IMG/VR virus record: IMGVR_UViG_3300044858_001602
Location: 1 to 24,967 of that record
DNA length: 24,967 nucleotides
Direction: 5' to 3' (one strand)
Origin: a virus
A model generated the notes under the pieces. That model was not told the DNA's origin. It did not search any database and worked only from the letters and a program-made list of their open reading frames with translations. Below are positions 6,303-13,748 of this stretch, piece by piece; position 1 is the first letter of the stretch, and each line of letters starts with the position of its first letter. A program made the translations under genes and the position numbers.

Positions 6303-7607
6303 ATGCAGAAATGGTATAGCACCCCGACAAACTACTTTGCTGACCAAGTAATTAAGAATCCGCAGGACTTAAAGCCCTCGAATCTTAAGAATTATCCCGT
6401 TCGCGTTCAGTTGGAACGCATCAGGCAGGATGTTCAAAAGTGGCGGGATGCAATACGCGAGGCTGAGCAGGCATGGTATCCGCATCGCGTGAAGATGCAA
6501 CAGCTATTCAATGACACGGTATTGAATGGCCATGTTTTTGCATGTATTGACCGCAGAAAAAAACTGACACTTTCGCGCGGACTTATCATTGTGGATGAAA
6601 AGGAAAATGAGAATGAGCAATGGACTAAGTGGATTCAGCAGCCTGTATTCGATAACCTTTCATCATACATCCTTGATGCTATTCTATACGGATATTCTTT
6701 CATGTGGTATGAAGGTATCAACGGAGATAACATCGAAGGCCTGACGTTAGGAAAACGATGGTTTATCAGCCCAGACAGAGAACAATACCTTGCATTTATG
6801 TACGCTATCAGCGGTATTGATATTGGTAAGAATGCAGCGGATGAGATTAAAGACTGGATTTTCTATTTTACGACACCCACGGAAACGGGACAAAGCCCGT
6901 GCGGTTATGGCTTGCTTTACAAGGTAGCATTGTATGAGATTTTCCTTCGGAATAATCTTGGGTACAATGGTGATTATATTGAACTTTTTGCCGCACCTTT
7001 TCGCGTTGGAAAGACGCGGAAAATATCAGAGTTAGACCGTGCTCAATTCGAGGCCGCGCTGAGGGATATGGGAAGTTCCGGCTATGCCGTGATTGACCCT
7101 GATGAAGAGATTGAATTCCTGCAAGGCAAGTCATCCGGCACGGGCAATGACGTGTATGATAATTTTGAACAGCGAATGGAGCGCAAGATTACAAAGGTTC
7201 TTCTCGGTCATCCTGACGCAATGGATTCAAAGCCGGGAAAGTTAGGCGCAAAAGACGAGGACGTTCAAAAGGCCTTAGATGATATTGCAGGAGATGATGC
7301 GAAGTATCTGATTAATAACTGGAATATCGTCGTGCTTCCGAAGCTACGCAATAACGGCATCACTATCCCTGAAAACCTCCGCTTTGCTTTACGCAATGAC
7401 CGCGCCAAGGCATTGGCACAGAAGGCCGAAAATGAGGACAGAAAGCAAGTTGCTGATTACATCAAGACACTGGCAGATGCCGGAATGGAGATTGACCCCA
7501 AGTGGGTGTCTGACCGCATAGGAATACCCGTAAGTATTTCGGCGGTCAAGGCATCCGCACCGCAGACGGCCATTGATAGACTTAACGCTATTTATCAAGA
7601 CCTTTGA
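6303..7607 (+). CDS. Portal protein, DUF935 (Mu gp29-like)
   Basis: This 434-residue protein matches the DUF935 portal family in length and layout. It has an N-terminal segment with WYPHRVKMQQLFNDTVLNGHVFACIDRRKK, a central clip/wing region with DAILYGYSFMWYE and a WFISPDREQYL segment, the stem region AQFEAALRDMGSSGYAVIDPDEEIEFLQG, and a C-terminal IERKITKVLLG-type helix (written ERKITKVLLGHPDAMD here). It would form the dodecameric ring at the capsid vertex through which DNA passes and to which the terminase docks. It starts 1 nt after the adaptor stop. The last codons overlap the next gene's TTG start in a TTGA junction. The call is secure from the family pattern and from neighbours terL and the gpF-like gene. 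Confidence 0.85.
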   Translation: MQKWYSTPTNYFADQVIKNPQDLKPSNLKNYPVRVQLERIRQDVQKWRDAIREAEQAWYPHRVKMQQLFNDTVLNGHVFACIDRRKKLTLSRGLIIVDEKENENEQWTKWIQQPVFDNLSSYILDAILYGYSFMWYEGINGDNIEGLTLGKRWFISPDREQYLAFMYAISGIDIGKNAADEIKDWIFYFTTPTETGQSPCGYGLLYKVALYEIFLRNNLGYNGDYIELFAAPFRVGKTRKISELDRAQFEAALRDMGSSGYAVIDPDEEIEFLQGKSSGTGNDVYDNFEQRMERKITKVLLGHPDAMDSKPGKLGAKDEDVQKALDDIAGDDAKYLINNWNIVVLPKLRNNGITIPENLRFALRNDRAKALAQKAENEDRKQVADYIKTLADAGMEIDPKWVSDRIGIPVSISAVKASAPQTAIDRLNAIYQDL

Positions 7608-8491
7608 ACCCACAGATTGAATATGATTTCAACAAGCTGATTGCGGCCATTTATACGGGCGTTATAAGCGTGCGGAATCTTCCGAAGGGATTGTATTTGA
7701 AAACAGCGGAGAAACTCATCGAGGCCATTGAGAAAGGATTTGAAGCACCGCCGCCGGTTGAGATTGGCGCACCGCAGGGATTCAGGATGCCGAAGGTAAA
7801 GCCACCGGCAACAGGTATAGGCATTGCATACATGACACCTGACGAGGCCTTGATGGCTGAGCTTGCAGAAAACGTGTATGTGTTCAGCGGTGCAAAGACG
7901 TATCAACAGGTTCGCGAATTGGTTGAGCAGATTGCACCGGATGGAATCGTTAAGCCTTTTATCGAATTCAAAAAAGAGGCCGAAAAGATTATCGGCAAAT
8001 ACAACGGTGCATGGTTGGAGGCAGAATACAATACGGCATTAGGTAGTGCACAGGCCGCTCGGGATTGGCAGGATTTTGAAGAAGATGCAAACCTTTTCCC
8101 GATGCTGAGATATGATGCCATTATTGATGCTAATACATCCGACATCTGCCGCCCATTGGAGGGTATTACATTGCCTGTGAATCATCCTTTTTGGAAGATA
8201 CATTCACCGTTAAATCATTTCAATTGCCGTTGCCGGTTGATTAAAATTAGCAAGTACGAGGGCGCAAAAAAAACGAATGCGAAAAAGCTGGAAAAGGTTT
8301 CTGCAAAGATTGACCCATTGATGCAAGACCTTTTCAAAATGAATCCCGGCCAAGAGAAAGTTATCTTCAAAGAGCGCGGCAAGGGCAAGCATCCGTATTT
8401 TAATGTTGCAGCGAAAGATAAAGAATTCGCGAAAAGGAATTTTGATTTACCCATTCCTGAGCGATTTGCTTTCATGCCGAAATCCGCGTAA
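7604..8491 (+). CDS. Minor head protein, Mu gpF-like (phage head morphogenesis)
   Basis: This 295-residue protein carries the Mu gpF/SPP1 gp7-type signature in its second half: an ANTSDICRPLEG segment near residues 177-188, then a W and HSPLNHFNCRCRL near 200-213, the conserved Cys/His pattern of the family. These proteins associate with the portal and are needed for infectious heads; a few copies enter the virion. The start appears to be TTG at 7604, which overlaps the portal stop by 4 nt (TTGA), copying the ATGA coupling used elsewhere. The next in-frame ATG lies far inside the protein. The C-terminus is Lys-rich. The N-terminal half is helical and has no motif I recognise. Confidence 0.85.
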   Translation: MNPQIEYDFNKLIAAIYTGVISVRNLPKGLYLKTAEKLIEAIEKGFEAPPPVEIGAPQGFRMPKVKPPATGIGIAYMTPDEALMAELAENVYVFSGAKTYQQVRELVEQIAPDGIVKPFIEFKKEAEKIIGKYNGAWLEAEYNTALGSAQAARDWQDFEEDANLFPMLRYDAIIDANTSDICRPLEGITLPVNHPFWKIHSPLNHFNCRCRLIKISKYEGAKKTNAKKLEKVSAKIDPLMQDLFKMNPGQEKVIFKERGKGKHPYFNVAAKDKEFAKRNFDLPIPERFAFMPKSA

Positions 8492-8496
8492 ATTTG
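8465..8496 (+). promoter_or_regulatory. Complete -33/-7 promoter inside the end of the gpF-like gene
   Basis: TTTG at 8465-8468 and TAAATTTG at 8489-8496 are separated by 20 nt, the standard Bacteroidota spacing. Four bases (AGCC) then lead to ATG 8501. The TAA of the -7 box is also the stop codon of the gpF-like gene. This is the best-formed member of the TAnnTTTG-N4-start group. Confidence 0.6.
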
Positions 8497-8500
8497 AGCC

Positions 8501-8833
8501 ATGCAAAAGACCTACACAGAAGCGACAAAGCGAGCCATATTCATTGAAAAATACGGCTTTGCGCCCACCGGAAACCTCGGCGTTGATGCCGTGGCTGCTA
8601 TCATTCATTATGACCGCAAACGTGGGATGCCTCCGAAAACGATATATCTCTGCAAGGAGTATTTCAGCCAATTCAAGAAATTCGCTATGAGCAAGGTTGA
8701 TGACGAGCAAAAGCACATGATTGAATCTAGAGAGATACAATTAGAATTCGATGGCGTGTTGGTGAAAGATGCCGGAGTATTGACTAACAAAAGATGGTTT
8801 GTTGAATACATACCTGTTGAAGTGAATGCGTAA
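8501..8833 (+). CDS. Unknown virion-module protein
   Basis: This 110-residue protein lies between the gpF-like minor head gene and the gpG-like completion gene. The N-terminal half is helical (TEATKRAIFIEKYGF; CKEYFSQFKKFAMSKV) and the C-terminal part is beta-rich, with EIQLEFDGVLVKDAG and KRWFVEYIPVEV. A protein in this slot may be a head-completion or decoration factor, but I see no family motif and make no functional call. It has the best promoter-like sequence in the window directly in front, and its end overlaps the next start by 8 nt if that gene begins at 8826. Composition is normal for the virion genes. Confidence 0.75.
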   Translation: MQKTYTEATKRAIFIEKYGFAPTGNLGVDAVAAIIHYDRKRGMPPKTIYLCKEYFSQFKKFAMSKVDDEQKHMIESREIQLEFDGVLVKDAGVLTNKRWFVEYIPVEVNA

Positions 8834-9347
8834 GAATAAATTCAATATGAAGGCCGTCGTTAAGCGGTGGGAAGTTGCCAAAAAGCAACTGCCGAAGCTA
8901 TTGACCAACACGTCGAAAAATATCTTTGTTGATTCATGGAAAAAGCAAGGATGGGATGGTGTCAAGTGGCAGGAAGTACAACGCAGGACACCGGGAACGA
9001 AGGCATACAAAAGCGCGACAAAAGCAGCGCGGACGCGTGCAATACTCGTTAAGTCAGGCACATTGCGGAGGTCAATCGTTGTCAATTCGCAGACCTTCCA
9101 TCGGATGGTAATTTCAACTAATGTTCCCTATGCAGAGGTGCATAATGAGGGGTTTTCCGGCATTGTTCGCGTAAATGCTTATTCGCGAATGGGTAAAAGA
9201 ATTAAGGCACATTCTCGAAAAGTAAACATTCCGCAGCGTAAATTTATGGGGCATGGTCAAAGGGTTGAAAAAGAGCAACGCAACATCATTGGCGTGGCAT
9301 TGGCGAATGTATTTATGCCCGGAAAATTCAAATACAAAAGAGCATGA
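8826..9347 (+). CDS. Tail-completion/virion morphogenesis protein, Mu gpG-like
   Basis: This 173-residue protein matches the phage virion morphogenesis family (Mu gpG, P2 gpS). The visible pattern is a basic N-terminus, F.DSWKKQGWDGVKWQEVQRRTPG (about 36-57), the turn ILVKSGTLRRSIVV (74-87), VPYAEVHNEGFSG (99-111) and the terminal FMGHGQRVEKE segment. The family completes the tail or joins it to the head. Two starts are possible, ATG 8826 and ATG 8847; I keep 8826 because it overlaps the previous gene slightly, as is usual here, but the first seven residues are uncertain. Its stop overlaps the next start in an ATGA junction at 9344. The protein is strongly basic. Confidence 0.8.
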   Translation: MRKNKFNMKAVVKRWEVAKKQLPKLLTNTSKNIFVDSWKKQGWDGVKWQEVQRRTPGTKAYKSATKAARTRAILVKSGTLRRSIVVNSQTFHRMVISTNVPYAEVHNEGFSGIVRVNAYSRMGKRIKAHSRKVNIPQRKFMGHGQRVEKEQRNIIGVALANVFMPGKFKYKRA

Positions 9348-9847
9348 CACGGGAAGCTATCGAGGCCATAAAAGCACAGATTAAAGCGGAAACATCAATT
9401 CAGGATGTTCGCGTGTTTAATGACCAATTCTCAAAGATGCTTGTCGATGGTAACCCATTCGGGTACAACATACAAAGCCCGTCGGCATTAATCGAAGTGC
9501 AACCAACTGAGATAAGGCAGTTAGGCGACGGTGTGCAGATTTATGAGCCATTAAACATCACCATCCATATTGGCCAAATGGAGCTAAATGGCGACGGTGA
9601 TACGATGGATGAAACGCTGAGTATTTTCGACCTTAGGAACGAAATCTTTCTTGCCTTGCAAGAATTCAGTGCGGATACATTAGCGCGGATGTATCGCACA
9701 TCCGAAGAACCGGATTACAATCATGGCAACTGGTATGTTTGGAAAATGACTTTCACAACAACATTTACGGATTTTGGAGCGCAAAGGCCGCGCAATGCAG
9801 CAACAGCAGAAAACCCGACATTAACATTAACAGCATCAATGGAATAA
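9344..9847 (+). CDS. Putative tail terminator/connector protein (Mu gp37-like)
   Basis: This 167-residue protein follows the gpG-like gene with a 4-nt overlap. It has an N-terminal helical region (REAIEAIKAQIKAE), a beta region with SALIEVQPTEIRQLGDGVQIYEPLNITIHIG, a helix (ETLSIFDLRNEIFLALQEF), and a beta hairpin with WYVWKMTFTTTFTDFGA. This alternation fits the small alpha/beta fold of tail terminator or gp37-type connector proteins, which cap the tube and join it to the head. The fit is by pattern and position, not by a diagnostic motif. The next gene starts 1 nt after its stop. Confidence 0.55.
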   Translation: MTREAIEAIKAQIKAETSIQDVRVFNDQFSKMLVDGNPFGYNIQSPSALIEVQPTEIRQLGDGVQIYEPLNITIHIGQMELNGDGDTMDETLSIFDLRNEIFLALQEFSADTLARMYRTSEEPDYNHGNWYVWKMTFTTTFTDFGAQRPRNAATAENPTLTLTASME

Positions 9848-9848
9848 C

Positions 9849-10703
9849 ATGGCAAGAAGTACGCAAGAGATTAAATCACAGATGGTGGCCGAGAAGAACG
9901 CGCAAAGCGGCTTATCAGGCTTTACATCGAATTCACAGGCTTCACGGTGGGGCTTATTCCTTTGGGTGGTCGCGCAGACCATCAACATATTCGAGCAGAT
10001 GTTAGACATCTTCCGCTCAGATATGGAATCCATACAAGCCTCCGCGCGTCCCGGCACTGAGGCTTGGGTGCGTTGGAAGGTGCGCCAATTCCAATATGAT
10101 GCTACCGTTACTCAGGTGGCGCAATTAAACACCACGACGCTTACCGTTGAATATCCCATTGTCAATACATCCATGCAGATTATTACAAGGGTAGCGACGC
10201 AGGTAGCGCAAAATAAAACCGTGCTTGTCAAGGTTGCGAAGTCAGACCCGCCAACACCATTGGCGGCAGGTGAAGAAACGGCATTAGCGGCTTATATTGA
10301 TTTGTGGGGCGTTGCCGGAGTGAATTATCAAATCATTAACGAGGACAGCGACAAGATTGAAGTGGCCGGCACGGTATTCTATGATGGTCAATATAACGCG
10401 GTGATTCAACAATCAGTTGAGGATGCTTTGAGAAATTACCTTGCTTCTTTGGATTTTAACGGCATTATTACCGTGCAAGATGTTGTTGATGTAATTCAGG
10501 CCGTGCCCGGTGTAATTGACGTGAATTTATCACAGATTCGTGTCAGGAAAGATTCAATTCCGTATTCATCCGGCGTTGACCTTTACAACCTGTCATTAGG
10601 CGTTAATGCCGTGCAATATCGTTCCTTTGCCGGCTATGTAACCGAAGAAAATACCTCCGGTCATACCTTCGCAGATACCCTCACTTATTCACCGCAATAC
10701 TGA
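9849..10703 (+). CDS. Baseplate J-like protein
   Basis: This 284-residue protein resembles the baseplate J/gp47 family. A long N-terminal helical part (SRWGLFLWVVAQTINIFEQMLDIF) is followed by a beta region, then YDGQYNAVIQQSVEDALRNYL (near 190-210) and ITVQDVVDVIQAVPGVIDV (214-232), which match the conserved V..AL..yl..l.f...i...dv...i..v.GV.dv pattern at the family C-terminus. In contractile tails it forms wedge arms around the hub. It is unusual here because it lies before the protease and capsid genes, far from the other baseplate genes at 20-23 kb. It ends in a TGATG junction with the next gene. Confidence 0.75.
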   Translation: MARSTQEIKSQMVAEKNAQSGLSGFTSNSQASRWGLFLWVVAQTINIFEQMLDIFRSDMESIQASARPGTEAWVRWKVRQFQYDATVTQVAQLNTTTLTVEYPIVNTSMQIITRVATQVAQNKTVLVKVAKSDPPTPLAAGEETALAAYIDLWGVAGVNYQIINEDSDKIEVAGTVFYDGQYNAVIQQSVEDALRNYLASLDFNGIITVQDVVDVIQAVPGVIDVNLSQIRVRKDSIPYSSGVDLYNLSLGVNAVQYRSFAGYVTEENTSGHTFADTLTYSPQY

Positions 10704-11386
10704 TGAGTTTTTTCACGAATAATCTCAATACTCAGGCTCAGAATCTTTTGCCGCCTACCCGCAGATTGCCGGGATGGTTGGCATGGATGGCCGTTGTCAT
10801 GAAGCCCTTGCAGTGGCTATGGGATATTATCTTTTTCAGCTACAAAGAAGGAGATTACACGACCGCAGAATTTGACCCGCTTACAACTTATGCCGTAGGT
10901 GACCGCGTAAAATGGGGGAAGGGAATCTATGAAATGATTCTGCTTGCACCATCGGGAACAACACCGCTTGATACCTCCGTATGGACGTTGGTTCAAAGTA
11001 ACTTTATCGGCGTTGAAGTCCGCGCAAAATTCACGGCAGAGAAATTGAAGTTTGAGTATGCACTCAACTTATGGTTCGGCACGACATTCAGGCAACCGCC
11101 GCTTATTTCTGATATTTACATCGAGAGGCTAAACAATAACCTAACCGATTTCTTTGTCGGTTTTTCTGACGATGAAAGCTCGCTTGTTGTGTATGAAAAT
11201 GGTGAAGCAGAATCTTTTATTGGTGATGCCAATCCTACATACGGAGTGATTGATTTTACGATATGGTTTCCCGCAGCAGTCTTTGCAGCATTAGGCTCAA
11301 CAGACGCGGAACGCGAGGCCATTATTAGGCGGTTTGCCGATGCCATAAATACGGCAGGATTAACGTACAACATTGATACCTATTAA
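10703..11386 (+). CDS. Baseplate protein with an inserted carbohydrate-binding-like module
   Basis: This 227-residue protein follows the J-like gene with a 1-nt overlap, in the place of a gpI-type wedge partner. The N-terminus is helical and Trp-rich (GWLAWMAVVMKPLQWLWDI). Residues about 56-98 hold a short aromatic module (TTYAVGDRVKWGKGIYEMI, then a Trp) much like those in the adaptor at 5474. The remaining core continues with NFIGVEVRAKFTAEKLKFEYALNLWFG (near 100-126) and a mixed alpha/beta C-terminus. Glycan binding by the insert is inferred from its similarity to CBM5/12-type folds. The core itself I can only assign by position as a baseplate or fibre-connecting protein. Confidence 0.6.
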   Translation: MSFFTNNLNTQAQNLLPPTRRLPGWLAWMAVVMKPLQWLWDIIFFSYKEGDYTTAEFDPLTTYAVGDRVKWGKGIYEMILLAPSGTTPLDTSVWTLVQSNFIGVEVRAKFTAEKLKFEYALNLWFGTTFRQPPLISDIYIERLNNNLTDFFVGFSDDESSLVVYENGEAESFIGDANPTYGVIDFTIWFPAAVFAALGSTDAEREAIIRRFADAINTAGLTYNIDTY

Positions 11387-11388
11387 TC

Positions 11389-12234
11389 ATGAAACTAATT
11401 AAAACCTCAACCATTGCGCCGGGTTCGGCAATGCCTTTGAAAGGCGGTATGCTTGCCATGTTGCAAGACAATTCGAAAGAAACAACAACGCGGATGGTGA
11501 ACGGCCAAGACCTTTCATCATTATCGCGTATTACGGCATTATTTGGCCGATGGACAGAAAGCGGAGGAACGTATGCCATAACAGCCGGGGCGTTGTTATA
11601 CAACGGTGAAATATACCGTTGGCCTTCGGTGAATGTTACTCCCGGCGTTGGTCAGGTAGTGGTGGGAACTATCACAGAATTCAGCCAATCAGGAACGGGC
11701 TTAGACCCGGTGGAATTCTCTGATGCATCATTGCAGAATGTGAACGTTGAAAGGCGCATCGTATGGTCAGCCGGTGCATCCGGTAGCGGTGATTTTAACC
11801 TCAGCGCGGTTAAATTCATCAACGGCACATTCCCACAAGTTTACAATGCCGGTAATATGTATGCGCTTACCGGAACATGGACTTTGCCGGGCGGTGCGGC
11901 AGATTTCAGCGTTAATATAAGCACTCAGGGAGCATTCATTCACATTGACTTTGAGATTGTCAACGGCACGCTATCTAACAACACGACTTATTTCAGACTT
12001 GCCTTAGCGTCATTATTGAATGGAACGCCAATCGTGCCTAAAAGAAATGCACATGGCGTGGCATACATGACCAACAGCAATAACTCTCCGGCGAATGAAT
12101 TGGCAAGGGTTGAAATACCCGCAGGAACAAATGATTTGATATTCTATCGTGTTGCAGGTACATCACATCAGGCCGTTACCGGTGGCCTCGATGTTAAAGG
12201 CTCAATCATGTTTGAGAATGATTACGGATTCTAA
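11389..12234 (+). CDS. Putative tail fibre / receptor-binding protein
   Basis: This 281-residue protein is rich in Gly, Thr, Ser and Asn. It starts with a short conserved-looking stem (MKLIKTSTIAPGSAMPLKGG) and continues as beta-rich repeats (GGTYAITAGALLYNGEIYRW, GTWTLPGGAADFSV). This composition fits a phage fibre with an N-terminal attachment segment and a C-terminal beta-sandwich head, which would contact the host surface. It follows the two baseplate proteins and ends where the reverse-strand regulator ends: its TAA (12232-12234) overlaps that gene's stop (12231-12233 on the other strand). I see no enzymatic motif. The specific receptor cannot be inferred. Confidence 0.6.
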   Translation: MKLIKTSTIAPGSAMPLKGGMLAMLQDNSKETTTRMVNGQDLSSLSRITALFGRWTESGGTYAITAGALLYNGEIYRWPSVNVTPGVGQVVVGTITEFSQSGTGLDPVEFSDASLQNVNVERRIVWSAGASGSGDFNLSAVKFINGTFPQVYNAGNMYALTGTWTLPGGAADFSVNISTQGAFIHIDFEIVNGTLSNNTTYFRLALASLLNGTPIVPKRNAHGVAYMTNSNNSPANELARVEIPAGTNDLIFYRVAGTSHQAVTGGLDVKGSIMFENDYGF

Positions 12235-12491
12235 TATCCGTTCTTCGAGCGACGTTCAGAAAGTTCGTCGTATCTTTTAATCAGGCTTTGCCTTTCTCGT
12301 TCGGGAAGATTCTTGCAATAATCCTCTAATATGCGATTGACAAAATCAGCGGCAGCAATGCCGTTGTTTTCGCAATGTGCCATGATTATTTTGTAGGGCG
12401 CAGGCTTGCAGTACGTCTGTATCCTTCGCGCTGAATTATTCTTTATATCCAGCAATTCATCATTCGTCGGAAGTTTGCGATTTCTGCCCAT
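12231..12491 (-). CDS. Ribbon-helix-helix-like regulator, reverse strand
   Basis: This 86-residue basic protein reads from ATG at 12491-12489. After the basic start MGRNRKLP, residues about 20-58 follow an RHH (Arc/MetJ/CopG) pattern: a short strand (RRIQTYCKP), helix A (PYKIIMAHCENNG) and helix B after the turn (IAAADFVNRILEDYC). A charged C-terminal helix follows. The RHH match is by pattern, not by search. RHH proteins bind DNA as dimers, often to inverted repeats near their own genes. A perfect 8-bp inverted repeat lies about 90 bp away at 12575-12597, over the start of the capsid operon, and is an obvious candidate operator. The gene opposes the late genes and could keep the head operon silent in a lysogen. 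Confidence 0.7.
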   Translation of the reverse strand: MGRNRKLPTNDELLDIKNNSARRIQTYCKPAPYKIIMAHCENNGIAAADFVNRILEDYCKNLPERERQSLIKRYDELSERRSKNGY

Positions 12492-12508
12492 GATTCTATT
12501 GGTTTGTG

Positions 12509-12516
12509 CGAAAGTA
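12509..12516 (-). promoter_or_regulatory. Possible -7 box for the RHH-like regulator
   Basis: On the reverse strand TACTTTCG resembles TAnnTTTG with one mismatch and lies 17 nt before the ATG at 12491. A TTTTTTG run touches it directly, so a properly spaced -33 element is not visible. Weak call. Confidence 0.35.
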
Positions 12517-12574
12517 CAAAAAACGGGATTAACTTAAAGATGGTTTGCTAATAACTTAAAAAAATTACATCCTT

Positions 12575-12597
12575 ATGCAATGTTAATATCATTGCAT
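12575..12597. promoter_or_regulatory. Perfect inverted repeat, candidate operator of the capsid operon
   Basis: ATGCAATG (12575-12582) and CATTGCAT (12590-12597) are exact reverse complements separated by 7 nt (TTAATAT). The right arm covers most of the -7-like box and ends 1 nt before the GTG start of the protease gene. It has no T-run, so it is not a terminator. A dimer bound here would block RNA polymerase. The RHH-like protein encoded just to the left on the other strand is the natural candidate ligand (inference). Confidence 0.6.
12587..12594 (+). promoter_or_regulatory. -7-like box, 4 nt from the protease GTG start
   Basis: TATCATTG differs from TAnnTTTG at one base and is followed by CATC and the GTG at 12599, repeating the 4-nt spacing seen at 1225, 5462, 8489 and 18147. 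It overlaps the inverted repeat at 12575-12597. Confidence 0.45.
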
Positions 12598-12598
12598 C

Positions 12599-13726
12599 GT
12601 GGAATATCAGTACACCATAAATCCATTCAGCGAAAAGCCTGTCATGATGATTGACCGACACATCGGGTATCTCGATGGTGAAGGATATGGCATCATGGCC
12701 GGACAATTTCAACGCGAAATGCAGATGTTACTTGATGCAGGAGCGAAAGAAATTGAGATTCGTATGAATAGCATCGGAGGGCAGGTCTTTGAAGGCATGG
12801 GCATTTTCAACGCTATTGAAAGTGCAAAAAGCAAATGCAAAATCAAGATGGTCAACATTGGACTTGTCGCATCTATTGCCGGAGTGATTTTTCAGGCCGG
12901 TGATGAGCGCGAAATGGCCGATTATGCTTTAATGATGGTGCATGGTGTGCAGAATGCAGAAGGAGAACTCGAAGAAAAAATTACCGAAAGCCTTATCACC
13001 ATGCTTTGTCGTTCAGGCAAAAGAACGCGTAATGAAGTGGCTGCATTGATGCAAGGTGATAATTGGTTGACGGCTGCCGAATGCCTTGATGCCGGATTTT
13101 GCACAAGCATTACCAACGGTGATGCATCGGTGAGAAAGGTCATGCAATCCACAAAAGATATTGCAGCACGATACAAAGAAATTGCCGCAATTACGAACAA
13201 ATTGAAACACCAATCCAGCTATATGAACAAGCAGATTACCAACGCTCTCGGATTGCAGGAAGGCGCAGCGGAGGACATTATCGCACAGGCTATCAACAGC
13301 CTGAAAGAGAAGTCCGCCAAAGCGACGGACTCTCTGAAAGCAAAGGATGCTGAAATAAGCACCTTAAACACAAAGGTTGGCGAATTGACCAACACATTGA
13401 ACGCTACCATTCAGGAGCGCGACACTTTGAAAGCGCAGATTGATGAGGCCAACGCCGAGGCATTAGCCACGAATGTTGCCGCTGAATTGACCAACGCTAT
13501 CAATCTCGGAAAGATTGCGAATTCCGATGAGGCGCGCGCAAAATGGAGTGAAAAACTGGTTGCTGACTTCGAAGGAACGAAAGAGCTTCTGAACTCTATC
13601 CCTGCATCGAAAAAAGCACCCGAAGCAGTAACTTCATTTGGGGTAAGCAAAGAGGCAAAAACTCCAAAGAATTACGCCGGTTCTGTGATGCTGAAAATCG
13701 CAGAAAAATTGAAAAACAAAGCCTAA
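12599..13726 (+). CDS. ClpP-type prohead protease fused to a scaffold domain
   Basis: This 375-residue protein begins at GTG 12599. Residues about 15-200 have a ClpP/S49-like serine protease fold: EIEIRMNSIGGQVFEGMGIFNAI (51-73), the nucleophile region GLVASIAGVIFQAG with Ser92, MMVHGVQ with His115, and AECLDAGFC (160-168), whose Asp may complete the triad. Residues about 210-375 form a Lys/Glu/Ala-rich coiled coil (with EISTLNTKVGELTNTLN), typical of the scaffold attached to Mu- and HK97-like prohead proteases. It would assemble the prohead with the capsid protein and then degrade the scaffold. MNKQITNALGLQEGAAEDI at 209 could be an internal start for free scaffold. The inverted repeat and -7-like box sit directly in front. 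Confidence 0.85.
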   Translation: MEYQYTINPFSEKPVMMIDRHIGYLDGEGYGIMAGQFQREMQMLLDAGAKEIEIRMNSIGGQVFEGMGIFNAIESAKSKCKIKMVNIGLVASIAGVIFQAGDEREMADYALMMVHGVQNAEGELEEKITESLITMLCRSGKRTRNEVAALMQGDNWLTAAECLDAGFCTSITNGDASVRKVMQSTKDIAARYKEIAAITNKLKHQSSYMNKQITNALGLQEGAAEDIIAQAINSLKEKSAKATDSLKAKDAEISTLNTKVGELTNTLNATIQERDTLKAQIDEANAEALATNVAAELTNAINLGKIANSDEARAKWSEKLVADFEGTKELLNSIPASKKAPEAVTSFGVSKEAKTPKNYAGSVMLKIAEKLKNKA

Positions 13727-13731
13727 CCATT

Positions 13732-13738
13732 AAGGAGG
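13732..13738 (+). promoter_or_regulatory. Strong Shine-Dalgarno in front of the capsid gene
   Basis: AAGGAGG lies 10 nt before ATG 13749. This is a full anti-SD match, uncommon in Bacteroidota, where most genes (including others here) use A-rich leaders. It suggests very high translation of the capsid protein. Confidence 0.7.
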
Positions 13739-13748
13739 ACTAAGAACA

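Noticed and set aside
12575-12597. Inverted repeat as a terminator
   Set aside because: It has no T-run on either strand, a weak AT-rich stem, and it sits at a start codon, so an operator is the better reading.
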